A DNA stretch of 64,000 bases from Streptomyces spirodelae (GTDB lineage Bacteria > Actinomycetota > Actinomycetes > Streptomycetales > Streptomycetaceae), in assembly GCF_017676385.1 (NCBI RefSeq), contig NZ_JAFFZN010000032.1:1-64000 (forward strand), read 5' to 3'. Each line of letters starts with the position of its first letter. The first letter of the stretch is position 1. Of the stretch, positions 50,637 to 57,945 are shown piece after piece. The position numbers and the translations under genes were made by a program. The notes under the pieces are model-generated. The model ran no database searches and was not told the DNA's origin. It saw only the letters and a program-made list of their open reading frames with translations.

Positions 50637-51223
50637 GGCATCCCTCTTTCCGCCGCTGCGGCCTCGCTCCCGGCGCCATCACCCCCGAGGACCAGGCCGT
50701 CGTCGACGTGTTCCGTGCGATGCTCGCCGCCATGCGCGAACCGAAGCCCTGGACGCCCGGCCACGGCCAGGACCTGGCCGTCCGGGTCGGCCCGTTCGTG
50801 GAACGCGTGTACCCCCGCCCCGGCGACGACCACGGCCCCGACGTGATCGCCGTGGCCCTGGTCCACCCCGACACCCCGCACGCCGGCGCCTACCTCCACG
50901 GCCGCCAGCTCGGCTACACCAACCGCGGCTGGCTGCGCTGCGAGACCACCGCCATCCTCGGCCTCTGGCAGCCCGGCTACGCGATGCTCACCCACGCCGC
51001 CGCGAACCTCCCCCTGCCCGACGACATCGGCATGGAACCCGCCCACTACGCCCTCTACATCGAGGCCCGCAAACGCGACGACAGCCTCGACGGCTTCACC
51101 ATGCTGCGCCTCGGCCCCTACACCCAGACCCGGCACGCCCAGCAGGACTACGACCGGCTCACCGCCGCCCTGGACGGACGCGAGACCACCCTCGTGCCCG
51201 GGTACCGCGTCTCCGCGCGGTAG
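50633..51223 (+). CDS. hypothetical protein (196 aa), possibly truncated
   Basis: ATG 50633 overlapping the KilB-like stop. The core (PFVERVYPRPGDDHGPDVIA, GRQLGYTNRGWLRCETTAIL) is typical of Streptomyces mobile-element proteins. It ends at TAG 51221, but the same frame continues APFDVSDHQLFADPYEADVV ... STOP at 51320 with good codon bias. The original protein may have been about 230 aa, ended early by the TAG. Confidence 0.5.
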   Translation: MRHPSFRRCGLAPGAITPEDQAVVDVFRAMLAAMREPKPWTPGHGQDLAVRVGPFVERVYPRPGDDHGPDVIAVALVHPDTPHAGAYLHGRQLGYTNRGWLRCETTAILGLWQPGYAMLTHAAANLPLPDDIGMEPAHYALYIEARKRDDSLDGFTMLRLGPYTQTRHAQQDYDRLTAALDGRETTLVPGYRVSAR

Positions 51224-51318
51224 GCGCCGTTCGACGTCAGCGACCACCAGCTGTTCGCTGACCCGTACGAGGCTGACGTTGTGGCGCTCCTGGCCGCCGC
51301 CGTCGAGGAGGTGAGCAC

Positions 51319-51378
51319 GTGACCGCTGCCAGCACCCCCAGCCCCGACACGGGCGCACCCGCGATTTGGGCGCCATGA
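51319..51378 (+). CDS. coupled 19-aa frame, probably truncated
   Basis: GTG 51319 overlapping TGA 51320. It reads MTAASTPSPDTGAPAIWAP and then stops. A start of this kind followed at once by a terminator suggests the 5' end of a gene cut off by rearrangement rather than a working micro-protein. Confidence 0.3.
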   Translation: MTAASTPSPDTGAPAIWAP

Positions 51379-51396
51379 CACCTGCTCCACCATGAA

Positions 51397-51433
51397 GCCC
51401 CGCTCCGGCCGCGTTCCGGTGGCGGGGCTTTTT
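51397..51433 (+). terminator. intrinsic terminator with T-tract
   Basis: Arms GCCCCGC (51397-51403) and GCGGGGC (51422-51428) followed by TTTTT. It closes the rightward accessory run. Confidence 0.7.
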
Positions 51434-51568
51434 GCGTTTCTGGGCCCAGATGCTTCAACTCCGCACCCTCCGGCACTCTGCTTCACTCGACTCCCCCAAT
51501 GGGGATGCAGCTCGGTCAGCTCCACAAGCCGCTGCAGTCATGCGGGACACTCACACTGCGAGGAGCGC

Positions 51569-51600
51569 CTGGGGGTGTTGTCCGCGGACAACACCCCCAG
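51569..51600. repeat. perfect 32-bp palindrome
   Basis: CTGGGGGTGTTGTCCG followed directly by its reverse complement, without a loop. It lies between the intrinsic terminator and the ParB remnant. An unspaced palindrome fits a protein-binding site or recombination site better than a terminator. Confidence 0.6.
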
Positions 51601-51647
51601 AGTGCGTTGGCTCCCCCGGTGGAGCAAGGCGCGCAGGCCGAGGATCG

Positions 51648-51760
51648 CTATGCCTGGTGATCTGTGCTTTCCTCGGTATTGACGTTGATCAGCAACTTCG
51701 TCAGCTCGACCCGTTCTGTACGGGTCATCTGGTGCACCAACACCTCGCGGAGAGATGGTC
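51648..51760 (-). pseudogene. ParB C-terminal remnant
   Basis: Minus strand: LVHQMTRTERVELTKLLINV then NTEES and a stop at 51648. This matches the C-terminus of the ParB at 57946 (LLSRMPRPSRLKLTSLLLEV, NTEES). Upstream matching is lost within about 30 codons, so only the tail survives. It implies that a second parAB locus existed here or that this end was copied. Confidence 0.6.
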
Positions 51761-51908
51761 AGCCCCGGCGACTTCCGTGCCCTGGGCTTCGGCCTACGCG
51801 CTCCCAGCCGGCCGCAAAGTGAGTGGTCATGGCCCGAAGCTTCCACGGCGAGACCGAGGTTTCGCCCCACTTCCAGCGTCACAGGCCGTCCCGATAGGAT
51901 GCGGCATC

Positions 51909-52565
51909 GTGACTACAGGGACCTCCGGCGGAACGCCGTACGGCGGGCTACCGCCTCTGCCGAACATCCCGGCGAAGGACGTGAGGCCCCGGCGGGTCTG
52001 GTTTGTCGTCGCTGCCGTACTCGCGCTTGTTTTGGCGGGCAGTGGTGTCACCGTCATCGTCGTGGCAGCCAAGGGCGCTGTGAATTCGGTCGACAGCGAC
52101 CGAAGCTTCCCCAGCGGCGGTTCTCAGAGTGTCAGGTTCACTGCCGGGGAGGCCAAGGCGATCTATGTCTCCCAGTCTGGGAAAGGGCGGGTCGACTGTC
52201 GGATCCCGGAGATGGAGTCTGGATCGTTGAGCCAACCGGACAGCACGTTTCGGGTTACTTCTGGGTCTCGTACCTGGGAGCGGGTCTTTGAGGTGAAGCC
52301 CGGTAGCAGCGGGGAGTTCACGCTCACGTGCACCTCGGAAAGACAAGCGGAGTTCGCCGTAGGTGAGAAGCCGCAGGTGGGGGCCACCGTGGGTGCGGTT
52401 TTTGCGGCTATTGGCCTGATTTTCGCTGCGGTTGCTGCAGGGGTAGGCATCACGGTCGTGACTGCTGTCCGACGTGGTCGGTATCGCAGTCGCGTTGCTG
52501 CCAGGATGGTCCCCCCGCCGCAGTGGGGTGCGCCGCCCGGGCCGTCAGGGCCGCCGATGGCGTAG
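51909..52565 (+). CDS. membrane protein with C-terminal Pro tail (218 aa)
   Basis: GTG 51909; no strong RBS. Hydrophobic span near 28-52 (VWFVVAAVLALVLAGSGVTV), then an extracellular-type beta-rich part (AIYVSQSGKGRVDC, EFTLTCTSERQAEF), a second span near 160-185, and a Pro/Gly cytoplasmic tail. Similar two-span secreted-domain proteins are found in Streptomyces near WXG100 genes. No family was recognised. Confidence 0.55.
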   Translation: MTTGTSGGTPYGGLPPLPNIPAKDVRPRRVWFVVAAVLALVLAGSGVTVIVVAAKGAVNSVDSDRSFPSGGSQSVRFTAGEAKAIYVSQSGKGRVDCRIPEMESGSLSQPDSTFRVTSGSRTWERVFEVKPGSSGEFTLTCTSERQAEFAVGEKPQVGATVGAVFAAIGLIFAAVAAGVGITVVTAVRRGRYRSRVAARMVPPPQWGAPPGPSGPPMA

Positions 52566-52705
52566 ACGAATGGCTCTGAAGAGTATTTCCCCCCGGTAGC
52601 GTTATCGCAGCTTGGCAGCTCAGCTAGCAGCGGCACCTCTTCAGGCTGGGTGTCTCATCCGTTGACCACCTATCTTGCTGGCGTGTCTCCCGTGGGTGGA
52701 GGGAG

Positions 52706-53209
52706 TCACAGCTTGCCGAGTGGCACTCCCCGCCAGACCCACCCCGCTGCGAGCACCGTATTCTGCAGTGGGTTCTTCATCTCAGAGCTGTCAAAGCGGA
52801 ACGTTTCGGTGATCTCCCAACCGCCTGTCTTCTTTCGCCCGATGATCCACTCTCGTGACCACGTTTCTCCTGGTCCGCGACCGTACTTCTTTGCCACGGG
52901 CCTGTCATCGACCCAGGTGATTTCCCACTGTTGTTCAAGGACCCGTACTTCGTGGCGGTCCGGGTCGAAGCGCATTCGGATCTCGAGGTTGCGGCTCAGC
53001 TGGCGCTTTCTGAAGACTCCCTGCCAGGCTGGCTCCATGAGCCGCCATTCAGCGATGAGGTCGACGGCTTCTGAAGAGCCATCGCGTACGACGTAGGGGA
53101 TGTCGGGCCCGTTGAGGCCGAGGAGCCTGGCTCGCAGGTCCTCGGGTGACTGCGTGGGGACTCCTCGGGCCGGTCGTTTCGTGCCGGTGAATCTTGCGAA
53201 AAAGCCCAT
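52706..53209 (-). CDS. conserved partner protein of WXG loci (167 aa)
   Basis: It begins MGFFARFTGTKRPARGV and has a globular core (DLRARLLGLNGPDIPYVVRD, EAVDLIAEWRLMEPAWQG) with several Trp residues. Such proteins sit beside WXG100/type VII genes in streptomycetes and may act as immunity or chaperone factors. No catalytic motif was seen. It is the last gene of the leftward effector-like group. Confidence 0.55.
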   Translation of the reverse strand: MGFFARFTGTKRPARGVPTQSPEDLRARLLGLNGPDIPYVVRDGSSEAVDLIAEWRLMEPAWQGVFRKRQLSRNLEIRMRFDPDRHEVRVLEQQWEITWVDDRPVAKKYGRGPGETWSREWIIGRKKTGGWEITETFRFDSSEMKNPLQNTVLAAGWVWRGVPLGKL

Positions 53210-53268
53210 TTCCTCTATCTCTTGACTGCCTGGCGGTAGGGACAGAATCTGCTGGAACGCTGCAGCAT

Positions 53269-53766
53269 CTACGAAGATGCGGCGGAGCTGGGCTGGACAG
53301 TACGCACGAGCGCGCCGAAATCACCGGCAACTGATTCATACTGTGTGACTGTTGCGGTGACAGCCAGCTGAATCACCGCGCGCTTGCGGAGATCTTCGGA
53401 ATCCGGCATGGACAAATACACCTGGGTCTGGACCAGCTGCCTCCGACGGCCATCGGTGACGGCGGAGAAGACGAGCTGCTGCGTCAGACCAGGCGCTTCA
53501 CCGGAGCCGACCTCGTTGCGGCTGGTCACTGTCACTGTCTCGGCAAGTTCCTGCATGCGGTGGTACGACGCTTCGGCGAGGTCGGCCAGCGAGGCAGTGT
53601 CCGACCGGTATGCACCATCGATGGTGATGTTCGCGGTGAAGCCTGCATCAGGCTGAGGGTGCAGGGCGACGAAGGCCACGTCGGGTGCGCCCACCTGTTC
53701 GGGGGCGGCTGGCTGCCAGCCGTGCGGAAGGGTGAACTCGAGGGGCACCGGTAGTTCTGAGGGCAC
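53269..53766 (-). CDS. LpqN/DcrB-like protein (165 aa)
   Basis: Starts MPSELPVPLEFTLPHGWQPA and continues with the alternating strands and Asp/Gly loops of the DcrB/LpqN/PsbP-like fold (GFTANITIDGAYRSDTASLA, TVTSRNEVGSGEAPG). There is no lipobox, so unlike LpqN it is not an obvious lipoprotein. In related loci this type pairs with WXG effectors, perhaps as a chaperone or immunity factor. It lies 26 bp from the effector gene. Confidence 0.55.
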   Translation of the reverse strand: MPSELPVPLEFTLPHGWQPAAPEQVGAPDVAFVALHPQPDAGFTANITIDGAYRSDTASLADLAEASYHRMQELAETVTVTSRNEVGSGEAPGLTQQLVFSAVTDGRRRQLVQTQVYLSMPDSEDLRKRAVIQLAVTATVTQYESVAGDFGALVRTVQPSSAASS

Positions 53767-53792
53767 TTGGGAGTCGCTCTCTTCCTCACACT

Positions 53793-55103
53793 TCAGAACA
53801 GACTGGTGACGGTGTTCTTGAGTGACCCGACAGTGTCGCCCACTGCGTCGGCCGCGTCCGCAGCAGTGTCAGCAACTCTGCCTGGATCGATAGTAATCTC
53901 CATGCCCGCAGCGCCACCGAAGGGTATGGCTGCGCCTCCCTTGGCGTAGATGCGCAACTTGCCGTTCTCGTTTCTTTCCCACTCGAAATCGGCCTCTGCT
54001 CCAGCCCCTGCCCATGCTTCCCCCGTCGCGCCGATACTGATGCCCCCGGCTTCCACGCCCGCAGCACCACCGCCTTTCACCCCTGCGAAGGCCTCGCGGC
54101 TGGCGCTCACCCCGTCGAAACCAGCTCCTCCCTTGAGCGCGGCTTCGCCGCCGGCGAATCCGTGCAAGCGCCCGTAGGTACCCGCGACATCTGACTCGAC
54201 GCGGCCCTCAGCCAAGCCCCGCCCTCCGCCGGACACCTCACCCTTTGCATCCAGGCCCTGGTCGGTGATTCCGCCGCTCACAGTGCCGCGAACTCCCGCA
54301 TAACCGTCTGCAATGTGGGACAGCTTCGTCTCTTCCCGCGTCAGAGACCCCTCACTGGTCGCGTGCACGAAGTCGACATACCCCTTGAGCATGCCCTCTC
54401 TGCCGTAGCCCGGGCCTGTGGCAGAGAAGCCGATGTCAGGGCCGGTGACGGTGTGCTTCCCCTTTGAGACCCACCCGTCGGTCCTTGTGCAGGTCTCTTC
54501 CGGCATCCCGGCTTTGTCCAGGTCGGTCTCCGGATGAGCGTTGAAACCACCAATGCCACGGCCGTCCAAGGAGAGATCCTCAACCGCTCGGATCAGCGCA
54601 CGCTTGATCTTCTGGTCGGCTTTGTCGACGGCCTGCACAGCCTTGGCGATCTTCCTGGTCCAATCCTGCTCCGCCTCTTGCTGTGCGGCGGCGTAGGTAG
54701 GGTCGTTGCGAAGAGCTTGCTTCTCGTGCTGGTCAGCCCCTACGTAGGTGACTTTGCCCGAGCTGTCGACCTTGTAGTGCTTCTCCTCCGCGTCGTCGAC
54801 AAGGTTCTTGACCACTTTCCGTAGCCGAACGAGCTCCGCGTGCCCCTTCCGCAAAAGGCTGCCGATCGCCAAGGCTTCCGTCTTGGCTGCGGAGAACTCG
54901 AACAGCGATGCTGCAGAAGTGTTGCGTTGATGCGCCTCGAATGCCTCCCCCTGCCAGTTGCCATTGGCCAAGGCGCGCGGGACGCGCTTGGAGTAGTCGC
55001 CCTTCAGCTCACCGAAGCGCTCTCCCATGTCCTCCCAGGCTTTGGCCACATCCACTATGGGTGAGAGGTCAGCTGTGATCACGTCCTGGTAAGTGAGCGG
55101 CAT
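53793..55103 (-). CDS. WXG/LXG-type secreted effector-like protein (436 aa)
   Basis: The N-terminal 100 residues are helical with a WxG-type turn (RALANGNWQGEAFEAHQRNT) and heptad patterns, as in ESX/type VII substrates. From about 250 comes a long Gly/Ala beta-rich domain (GVRGTVSGGITDQGLDAKGE, KGGGAAGVEAGGISIGATGE) ending in a helical tail, a layout seen in large T7SS toxins. No named catalytic motif was seen. GGGGGGAACC lies before ATG. Effector status is inferred from the WXG unit and neighbours. Confidence 0.6.
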   Translation of the reverse strand: MPLTYQDVITADLSPIVDVAKAWEDMGERFGELKGDYSKRVPRALANGNWQGEAFEAHQRNTSAASLFEFSAAKTEALAIGSLLRKGHAELVRLRKVVKNLVDDAEEKHYKVDSSGKVTYVGADQHEKQALRNDPTYAAAQQEAEQDWTRKIAKAVQAVDKADQKIKRALIRAVEDLSLDGRGIGGFNAHPETDLDKAGMPEETCTRTDGWVSKGKHTVTGPDIGFSATGPGYGREGMLKGYVDFVHATSEGSLTREETKLSHIADGYAGVRGTVSGGITDQGLDAKGEVSGGGRGLAEGRVESDVAGTYGRLHGFAGGEAALKGGAGFDGVSASREAFAGVKGGGAAGVEAGGISIGATGEAWAGAGAEADFEWERNENGKLRIYAKGGAAIPFGGAAGMEITIDPGRVADTAADAADAVGDTVGSLKNTVTSLF

Positions 55104-55118
55104 GGTTCCCCCCGGAAG

Positions 55119-55598
55119 TCAGTACTGGTCGAGCTGGCTGGGCGGCCTCCTCACGTCCATGGGGCCAGCCTGCGTCGTGGTGGAGATTCGCTGCCCTTGA
55201 GCGAGGTCCTGACCGGTGAGGAGCTTCTTCGTTCCCACGAGTGCCTGCAGCTCCCCCTCGAGCTGGGCCCTCAGCCGCTTCACCTGCAACTGCCATACGG
55301 ACATGGCCTCCGACAGCCCAGCTGCTGTCCCCCACCCTGAAAGCCCTTCCAGGCCCGTATCCGGTTCCAATGCCTCCACACCAGGGGCCTGGGGGGTGAC
55401 AAATTTAGGCACCACCTTGCCTCCGCCTTCAGCCATGCGGCTGGCAGCCAGAGTGTCCGGCAACAGGTGCTCCCGCATGAACTTGGCGGCCTGCTTCTTG
55501 TCATGTGCGGAACTCGCCAGCGTCCCCGGTCGTGTGCCTGGACGAGCGGGCTCCGCGCGGGCCAACTGCATCTGCTCGTCGGAATCTCCGGAACTCAC
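55119..55598 (-). CDS. small partner protein of the WXG effector (159 aa)
   Basis: It begins MSSGDSDEQMQLARAEPARP with a disordered Arg/Pro start, then helical parts (AAKFMREHLLPDTLAASRMA, WQLQVKRLRAQLEGELQALV) and a WGTAAGLSEAMSVW segment. Size and helices fit an ESX-type partner (WXG100-like) that would be co-secreted with the large effector. It is 15 bp upstream of that gene. DNA between 55599 and 55956 shows no gene. Confidence 0.5.
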   Translation of the reverse strand: MSSGDSDEQMQLARAEPARPGTRPGTLASSAHDKKQAAKFMREHLLPDTLAASRMAEGGGKVVPKFVTPQAPGVEALEPDTGLEGLSGWGTAAGLSEAMSVWQLQVKRLRAQLEGELQALVGTKKLLTGQDLAQGQRISTTTQAGPMDVRRPPSQLDQY

Positions 55599-55956
55599 TA
55601 CAACCCCCCCTCACACTGGCGCTTCTCGACCGCGCTGGTGAGTGGCACCCAGGCCGAGTCTGACGGCCACCCTACGCATCGCTGGAAGCGACCAGTCAAC
55701 CACGGGGGGTGAAATCAGAGGAAGAGCCGGTAAGTCTGTCCCAGAATCTTGCAGATTTCTCACTACAGGTGGTTTCTCACAACAAGCTTTCCGGCATGCG
55801 CTCGGCCGGACTCAAAACAGACCCCGACAGCGGGCCGGATAACTCGGAAGCACGTGCTCCGTGACCCGCACGCAAACGAAGTTCCCCTCAACGGGCTGCC
55901 TCTTGTCATGAGCTCTCGCCGACTGGAGCAGCCAGAGCGCCCTCGCGCCGTGTTCC

Positions 55957-56044
55957 GCCCCGGGACGGCCGTCATCGGCCTGGTAACCCTGTCGACCGCC
56001 CCGGGTCCACCCATCCCGTCCAAGACGAAACGGAGGACCCCAGT
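55957..56044 (+). promoter_or_regulatory. shared leader, copy 3
   Basis: 88 nt before ATG 56045. It matches copies 1 and 2 in length and in the ordered blocks GCCCCGGGACGG, AACCCTGTCGACCG, CCCGTCCAAGACGA and GGAGGACCCCAGT. Here it precedes a GGDEF gene, the likely original owner, since copy 2 also precedes that gene's 5' end. Confidence 0.6.
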
Positions 56045-56722
56045 ATGGCGTCATTCCTGCGCCAGCAGGCCCGACTCGGACAGCACACCCTCTTACTGAC
56101 CACCGCCGCTGTGCCGCTGATCGGCTGGACAGTGCACGCTCTCGCCCTGCACCGACGCCTCGCCGCCGCCAAGCGCGACCCGCTTACCGGTCTCCTGCGA
56201 CGCGATACCTACACGGCCCGAGCCCGGCAGATCCTGCGCCGCCACGGCAACGACACCACCGTCGTTCTGGTCGACCAGGACGACTTCAAGGCCGTCAACG
56301 ACATGCTGGGCCATCCGGCCGGGGACGCCGTCCTCGCGGCGACCGCGGTCCAGCTCACGGCCTGGGCAGGCCCGCGCGCAGCGGCCGGCCGCCTCGGAGG
56401 CGATGAGTTCGCCGTGGCCCTGGACCTGCCCGCCGACCGTCGCGAGCAGCGCCTGGAGCACCTGGTCCGGATGCTGCACACACCGGTCGTCCTGGACGAT
56501 GGCCGCACCGTGAACGTCGCCGCCTCGGTCGGAGCTGCGTCCCCGGACAGGATCGGCGCACGCGACCTGACGCGCCTGCACAGGGCGGCCGACGCAGCCC
56601 TGTACCACGGGAAGCACTCCGGCCGCGCGGTCCTGGCGACCGCTGCACACGCCGCCACGCCATCTGTGAACGGGCGCCGCGCGGGCAGGCCGGGCACGGC
56701 CGGATGGGGGCGAGCGGCATGA
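56045..56722 (+). CDS. GGDEF protein (diguanylate-cyclase-like)
   Basis: 225 aa. An N-terminal hydrophobic segment (TLLLTTAAVPLIGWTVHALA) would anchor it, followed by DPLTGLLRRDTY, VLVDQDDFKAVNDMLGHPAG and the active-site motif RLGGDEFAVAL near residue 120. No RxxD inhibitory site is seen just before it. The catalytic site looks intact, so synthesis of cyclic di-GMP on the plasmid is possible. Its N-terminal half recurs in the chimera at 48032. It overlaps the ASCH pseudogene by 4 bp. Confidence 0.8.
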   Translation: MASFLRQQARLGQHTLLLTTAAVPLIGWTVHALALHRRLAAAKRDPLTGLLRRDTYTARARQILRRHGNDTTVVLVDQDDFKAVNDMLGHPAGDAVLAATAVQLTAWAGPRAAAGRLGGDEFAVALDLPADRREQRLEHLVRMLHTPVVLDDGRTVNVAASVGAASPDRIGARDLTRLHRAADAALYHGKHSGRAVLATAAHAATPSVNGRRAGRPGTAGWGRAA

Positions 56723-57175
56723 GCACCGCGCCCCTTCCGCCAGCGGGCGACTGGATCCGCGGCATCAGCGTCAAGCAGCCGCATGCCGCCTGCCTCCTCG
56801 CCGGAGCCAAGACCATCGAGAACGATCGAGAACAGACCCCAGGCATGGTCGTGACGCGGCTGGCTGCTGCTGCACGCGAGCCAGCAAACCGACCGGCCCG
56901 CCCTGCGCGTGCCGCTGAACGCCCGCACGATTCGCGGCCGCGAGCTGACGACCGGCGCCGTGATCGGCGTCGCCCGGCTGACCGGCTGCCATCAGGACCC
57001 GGACGGTGCCCCACCCTGCACCGAGTGGGCGCAGCCCAGGGCGTGACATCTGGAGATCAGCGACGTCCAGGCCCTCGCCCTGCCGATCCCGGCGCGCGGG
57101 CAGCTCGGACCATGGCGGCCCACCGGGCACCTGGTCGACCAGATGCTCCAGCAACTGCCCCACCTGCAGCGGTGA
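56719..57175 (+). pseudogene. ASCH-domain gene with frameshift and two Trp-to-stop changes
   Basis: ATG 56719. It reads RGISVKQPHAACLLAGAKTI then EN, where a 10-bp duplication (ATCGAGAACG, repeated) shifts the frame. In the restored frame it continues RGWLLLHASQQTDRPALRVP, GAVIGVARLTGCHQDP and HLEISDVQALALPIPARGQL to 57173. TGA occurs at two positions where ASCH proteins have Trp (before RGWLLL and before HLEISDV). ASCH domains bind RNA or nucleotides; this copy is broken. Confidence 0.7.
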
Positions 57176-57276
57176 CCGGCCACCGCCAGCACCCCTCTCG
57201 GCCCGAGCCGCTGGAGCGCAGCGTGGTCCGGTTCGTCTCCGGCCGACCCCACCGCACCCACAGCGACTGCGCCTGA
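57172..57276 (+). CDS. coupled small protein (34 aa)
   Basis: GTG 57172 overlapping the pseudogene stop. It reads MTGHRQHPSRPEPLERSVVR then FVSGRPHRTHSDCA. Good codon bias and coupling, but after a broken gene it may itself be unused. Confidence 0.35.
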   Translation: MTGHRQHPSRPEPLERSVVRFVSGRPHRTHSDCA

Positions 57277-57357
57277 CGCCCCTGCTCCCCTGCCCGCACC
57301 ACGGCACTCCCCTGCCCTGCTGTGCGGGCCTCTTCACATCTCAGGAGGACCCCCTCC

Positions 57358-57760
57358 ATGAGCCCCTACCTACACGCCCCCTTTCCCCGAGGCAGATCCC
57401 CGCATCCCGTGCCCCCACATCCCCACCCGCACGCGCTGCCGGACCGAACCGGCCCTGTTCGCCGCCGAAGACATCACCGCAAGCCGCGAGCGCAAAAAGG
57501 CCCTCGCCAAGGCCCGCCGCGCCTGTTCCGCCTGCCCGCCCGTGGACGGCTGCCTGAAGTGGCCGCTCGCCAACCCCGAACTCACCCCCGTCGGGGCATG
57601 GGCAGCCACCACCCGAACCCAGTGCACCCAGCTGCGCCGCGAGTTGATCGAGCGGCTCGGCCCCGGCTGGGTCGGCATTGTCGCCGAACAAGACCGCGAG
57701 CGGGACCGCCGCCAGGCCGCCTCCCGGCCGCAGCCTGACGCACACGTCCAGACAGCACGA
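57358..57760 (+). pseudogene. WhiB-like gene with a frameshift near its start
   Basis: ATG 57358 reads MSP, then one extra C in a CCCC run shifts the frame. In the corrected frame it continues TYTPPFPEADPRIPCPHIPT, RCRTEPALFAAEDITASRER and ARRACSACPPVDGCLKW, giving the four Cys of a Wbl iron-sulphur site (C ... CxxC ... C). The usual GVWGG turn appears as GAWAA. Codon bias fades after about 57760. A single-base assembly error would leave the gene intact. Confidence 0.6.
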
Positions 57761-57945
57761 AGGTCCGTGTCTCTCTGCCACGCCGGGGAGCACGGGCCTT
57801 ACGTGTTTTGTGCCTTGATGCAGATGAAAGTCCAGCCGACAGGTCTATTGGCACGAGGGTCTGTTCCCACGAGCGGCCGCCGTTCTCTCCCTCGGCACGA
57901 GATCAGGACCATAGCCGGGGACGCCGACGTGTGAATGGGCAGCAG

